NCBI GenBank assembly: GCA_002432795.1
Contig: DJGU01000004.1
Span: 46,659 to 54,291 of the forward strand
Direction: 5' to 3'
Length of the DNA: 7,633 nucleotides
Origin: Anaerolineaceae bacterium UBA5838
GTDB lineage: Bacteria; Chloroflexota; Anaerolineae; Anaerolineales; Anaerolineaceae
Shown here: piece by piece, positions 6,145-7,633 of the stretch
Numbering within the stretch: the first letter of the stretch is position 1
How the letters are laid out: every line of letters begins with the position of its first letter
Translations under genes and position numbers: made by a program
The notes under the pieces: model-generated
What the model saw: only the letters and a program-made list of their open reading frames with translations
Databases searched by the model: none
What the model was told of the DNA's origin: nothing

Positions 6145-6153
6145 TGTTATAAT
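6145..6153 (+). promoter_or_regulatory. Extended -10 promoter for the EamA transporter gene
   Basis: The + strand reads TGTTATAAT: a perfect TATAAT (6148-6153) preceded by the TGN extension. No convincing TTGACA is found 16-18 nt upstream, as is usual for extended -10 promoters. Transcription should start near 6159-6161, giving a very short leader (about 12-14 nt) before the ATG at 6173. The motif lies within the longest frame of the EamA gene and argues against the ATG at 6128. Confidence 0.6.
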
Positions 6154-6172
6154 CCCGAAAGGTAAGCATCCA

Positions 6173-7063
6173 ATGTCCCTTTCTCCCCGCAGCAAAGCCA
6201 TTCTTCAAGCCCTGTTTGTGACCATGCTTTGGTCCAGTTCCATTATCCTGATCAAAAAGTTTCTTGTGGACGTTCCACCGCTGGCTTTTACCGGCATTCG
6301 CTACATGCTGGCTTTCCTTTTCCTTCTGCCGGGTTTGCTCAAACGCAGAGGTGAAGTAAAGCGGCTGAGTTCTTTTGACTGGCGTTACCTGGTGATCCTG
6401 GGGTTGGTTTACTATACGATCACGCAAGGCGGACAGTTTTTGGCGCTCGTGCATCTGGACGCGATCACAATGAGCCTGCTGCTGAGTTTTACTGGTCCGT
6501 TGGTGGCGGTGTTGGGGTTGATCTTCCTTAAGGAACCCGTCTCGCGTCTGCAGTGGATTGGGATGGCAATCTTCCTTACCGGTGTTTTGGTCTACTTCAT
6601 GCCGGAGACAACCATCCCGAAGAGTGCGCTTGGGATGGGGCTGGCGCTCTTTACGATGATTGCAAATTCGGTTGCCGCTGTGATGGGGCGGGGCGTAAAC
6701 CGCGATCAGCGCCTGGATCCGATGGTGGTGACGGGCATCAGTATGGGTATTGGCGCGCTGGTACTGCTGGGGGGTGTTATTGTCTTTCAGGGTTTGCCGC
6801 CACTTGACCTGAGGGTGTGGCTGCTGTTGCTTTTGATCGCGGGTCTCAATACCGCGCTTGCTTTTTGGATTTGGAACCGCACGCTGCAGTCGCTTACGGC
6901 AATGGAATCGAGCATGATCAACAATTCCATGCTGATCCAGATCACGCTGCTGGCCTGGATTTTCCTGGGGGAAAGCATCTCACTGATTGGGCTGGTTGGA
7001 TTAATTATCGCAGTAGTTGGGTTGTTCCTGGTGAATTGGCAGCCGGCGAAGCGGAACGCATAA
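6173..7063 (+). CDS. EamA/DMT-family permease (10-TM metabolite exporter)
   Basis: This is an inner-membrane carrier of the drug/metabolite transporter superfamily, 296 residues, the usual length. The start was chosen at 6173 (MSLSPRSKAILQALFVTMLW) rather than 6128, because the extended frame contains the promoter and its extra 15 residues (MFPFWHVIIP...) do not look like a DMT N-terminus. An AAAGG lies 10 nt upstream. Two EamA repeats are visible. The first has WSSSIILIKKF, PLAFTGIRYMLAFLFLLPGL and LLSFTGPLVAVLGLIFLKEP (about 1-137). The second has ALFTMIANSVAAVMGRG, LNTALAFWIWNRTLQSLTAM and WIFLGESISLIGLVGLIIAV (about 150-288), each repeat with about five helices. The conserved Glu-Pro/Gly-Glu at the end of helix 4/9 (LKEP, LGES) is present. 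Substrate is not predictable; relatives export amino acids, nucleobases or other small metabolites. The gene is transcribed divergently from the ABC operon and looks GC-richer than it by hand count, so a separate history is possible. Confidence 0.92.
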   Translation: MSLSPRSKAILQALFVTMLWSSSIILIKKFLVDVPPLAFTGIRYMLAFLFLLPGLLKRRGEVKRLSSFDWRYLVILGLVYYTITQGGQFLALVHLDAITMSLLLSFTGPLVAVLGLIFLKEPVSRLQWIGMAIFLTGVLVYFMPETTIPKSALGMGLALFTMIANSVAAVMGRGVNRDQRLDPMVVTGISMGIGALVLLGGVIVFQGLPPLDLRVWLLLLLIAGLNTALAFWIWNRTLQSLTAMESSMINNSMLIQITLLAWIFLGESISLIGLVGLIIAVVGLFLVNWQPAKRNA

Positions 7064-7099
7064 TTCCACAAAGTTCCTTATCTGTTCTTGGTAAGAATT
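7064..7099. other. Short convergent intergenic gap without a clear terminator
   Basis: These 36 bases separate the stop codons of the EamA gene and the FkbM methyltransferase gene. An imperfect dyad, TTCCTTA (7074-7080) against TAAGAA (7092-7097), could form a weak stem, but it is AT-rich and has no U-tract in either direction. I see no good intrinsic terminator for either gene. Confidence 0.5.
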
Positions 7100-7633
7100 T
7101 CAGGCGGGCTGCAGAGCCTTGCGCAAGTCACTTTTTGGTTTGCATCTCTTCAAGAGCTTGTGGTAAACCTCATCGTCATTGGTGGCGATCAGGTTGCCCC
7201 AGGCTTGATCATTATGTAACTTATGAGGGAAGGTGAAATAACCTCTCCAGGAATGCTGCTCACCGTATCTCACGATTGGGCGCCACTCTGAAACGAGCAC
7301 ATGATAACCCTTTCCAACCAGGTAATCTGCCAAAGTTTCATACGTGTATCCCAGTTTTTTTGTTTTTGCATCCTCAAATTCACACAGGATGACAGTCGGA
7401 TGAATTTCCTCCCACGCTACACCTTGTAAGACCATCAGATCAAATCCCTCAGTATCGATTTTCAGGTAATCTACTCTGTCCAAATTCTGCTCGTGAAGAA
7501 ATTTACCGAGTGTGATTGTACTTACCGTGTAAGTCAGCTCGTGGCTGGGGAGAAAGGCAGAGAGGCTGCTGATGCCGCTGGACTCATTTGAGGTGTAGAA
7601 AGGAACGGATGCTTCCGTCTTATCTGAAACAGC
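7100..7633 (-). CDS. FkbM-family methyltransferase, C-terminal part (5' end beyond window)
   Basis: The minus-strand frame is open from the window edge (7633) to TGA at 7102-7100, giving 177 residues without a start. The in-frame TTG at 7483 is an internal Leu, since the family alignment runs through it: AVSDKTEASVPFYTSNESSG at the visible start, then TLGKFLHEQNLDRVDYLKID and TEGFDLMVLQGVAWEEIHP. The KIDTEG.D..VL.G segment (visible residues about 57-70) is the hallmark of FkbM methyltransferases, which are SAM-dependent O-methyltransferases often acting on sugars, glycans or polyketides. The tail CEFEDAKTKKLGYTYETLAD, then YLVGKGYHVLVSEWRPIVRY and the WR and WGN blocks, is typical of a subgroup often encoded among glycosyltransferases. 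The SAM-binding N-terminal motifs lie outside the window. The gene probably belongs to a separate transcription unit extending to the right. Family is confident; substrate is unknown. Confidence 0.9.
   Translation of the reverse strand, partial: AVSDKTEASVPFYTSNESSGISSLSAFLPSHELTYTVSTITLGKFLHEQNLDRVDYLKIDTEGFDLMVLQGVAWEEIHPTVILCEFEDAKTKKLGYTYETLADYLVGKGYHVLVSEWRPIVRYGEQHSWRGYFTFPHKLHNDQAWGNLIATNDDEVYHKLLKRCKPKSDLRKALQPA

Noticed and set aside
6107..6454. Minus-strand open frame of 115 codons over the start of the EamA gene
   Set aside because: It lies opposite the EamA gene, has a low-complexity, charge-rich translation with no recognisable fold, and would cover the promoter region; a shadow frame.
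7064..7099. Bidirectional terminator between the converging genes
   Set aside because: The only dyad is imperfect and AT-rich, with no U-tract on either strand.
6553..7236. Plus-strand frames in another phase within and past the EamA gene
   Set aside because: Translations are Gly/Ala/Cys-rich and lack motifs; they arise from the GC-rich coding sequence and run into the convergent FkbM gene.
7483..7483. TTG at 7483 as the start of a 127-residue protein
   Set aside because: The frame stays open to the window edge and the upstream residues match the FkbM family, so the TTG is an internal Leu codon and the gene is simply cut by the window.

Overview
The window looks like chromosomal DNA of a free-living bacterium. 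The best guess is a member of Chloroflexota (Anaerolineae-like). This rests only on the style of the proteins: a lipoprotein membrane-fusion subunit, a winged-helix regulator and an EamA carrier of the kind I associate with that group. There is no rRNA or other phylogenetic marker, so the placement is weak. Coding density is high, and there are no mobile elements, CRISPR arrays, tRNAs or rRNAs. No gene-free stretch exceeds about 200 bases.

Layout. Bases 1-5981 on the minus strand form one apparent operon, read from right to left. It runs: winged-helix regulator (5981-5271), ABC ATPase 1 (5232-4285), ABC ATPase 2 (4288-3335, ATGA overlap), ABC-2 permease (3324-2188), lipoprotein membrane-fusion/HlyD-like subunit (2143-848), and a DegV-family protein (831-1, cut by the window edge). 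Gaps are -4 to 44 bp, and strong Shine-Dalgarno sequences precede the middle genes. A divergent EamA/DMT-family transporter lies at 6173-7063 (+). It converges on an FkbM-family methyltransferase (7633-7100, minus, 5' end outside the window).

Control region. The 191-bp space 5982-6172 holds a near-perfect sigma70-type promoter for the minus-strand operon (TTGACA, 17 nt, TACAAT) and an extended -10 promoter for the EamA gene. Both lie inside the longest possible reading frames of their genes, so both genes should start at later ATG codons (5981 and 6173). Between the promoters is a G-rich stretch with potential to form a G-quadruplex. A 14-nt element, TTTGGTCWTTTTGG, occurs just upstream of the start codons of both the regulator and ATPase 1.

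How the genes work together. The operon resembles the YbhGFSR/YhiI-type drug/cation exporters: membrane-fusion protein, tandem ATPases and an ABC-2 permease. It differs in that the two ATPases are separate genes and only one permease is visible. ATPase 1 lacks the H-loop histidine (Pro198) and ATPase 2 has an altered signature (LSGAW). Both changes fall on the same composite nucleotide site of a predicted heterodimer, which argues for an asymmetric exporter with one degenerate site. The terminal DegV-like (fatty-acid-binding family) gene may link the exporter to lipid or fatty-acid handling, but that is a hypothesis.
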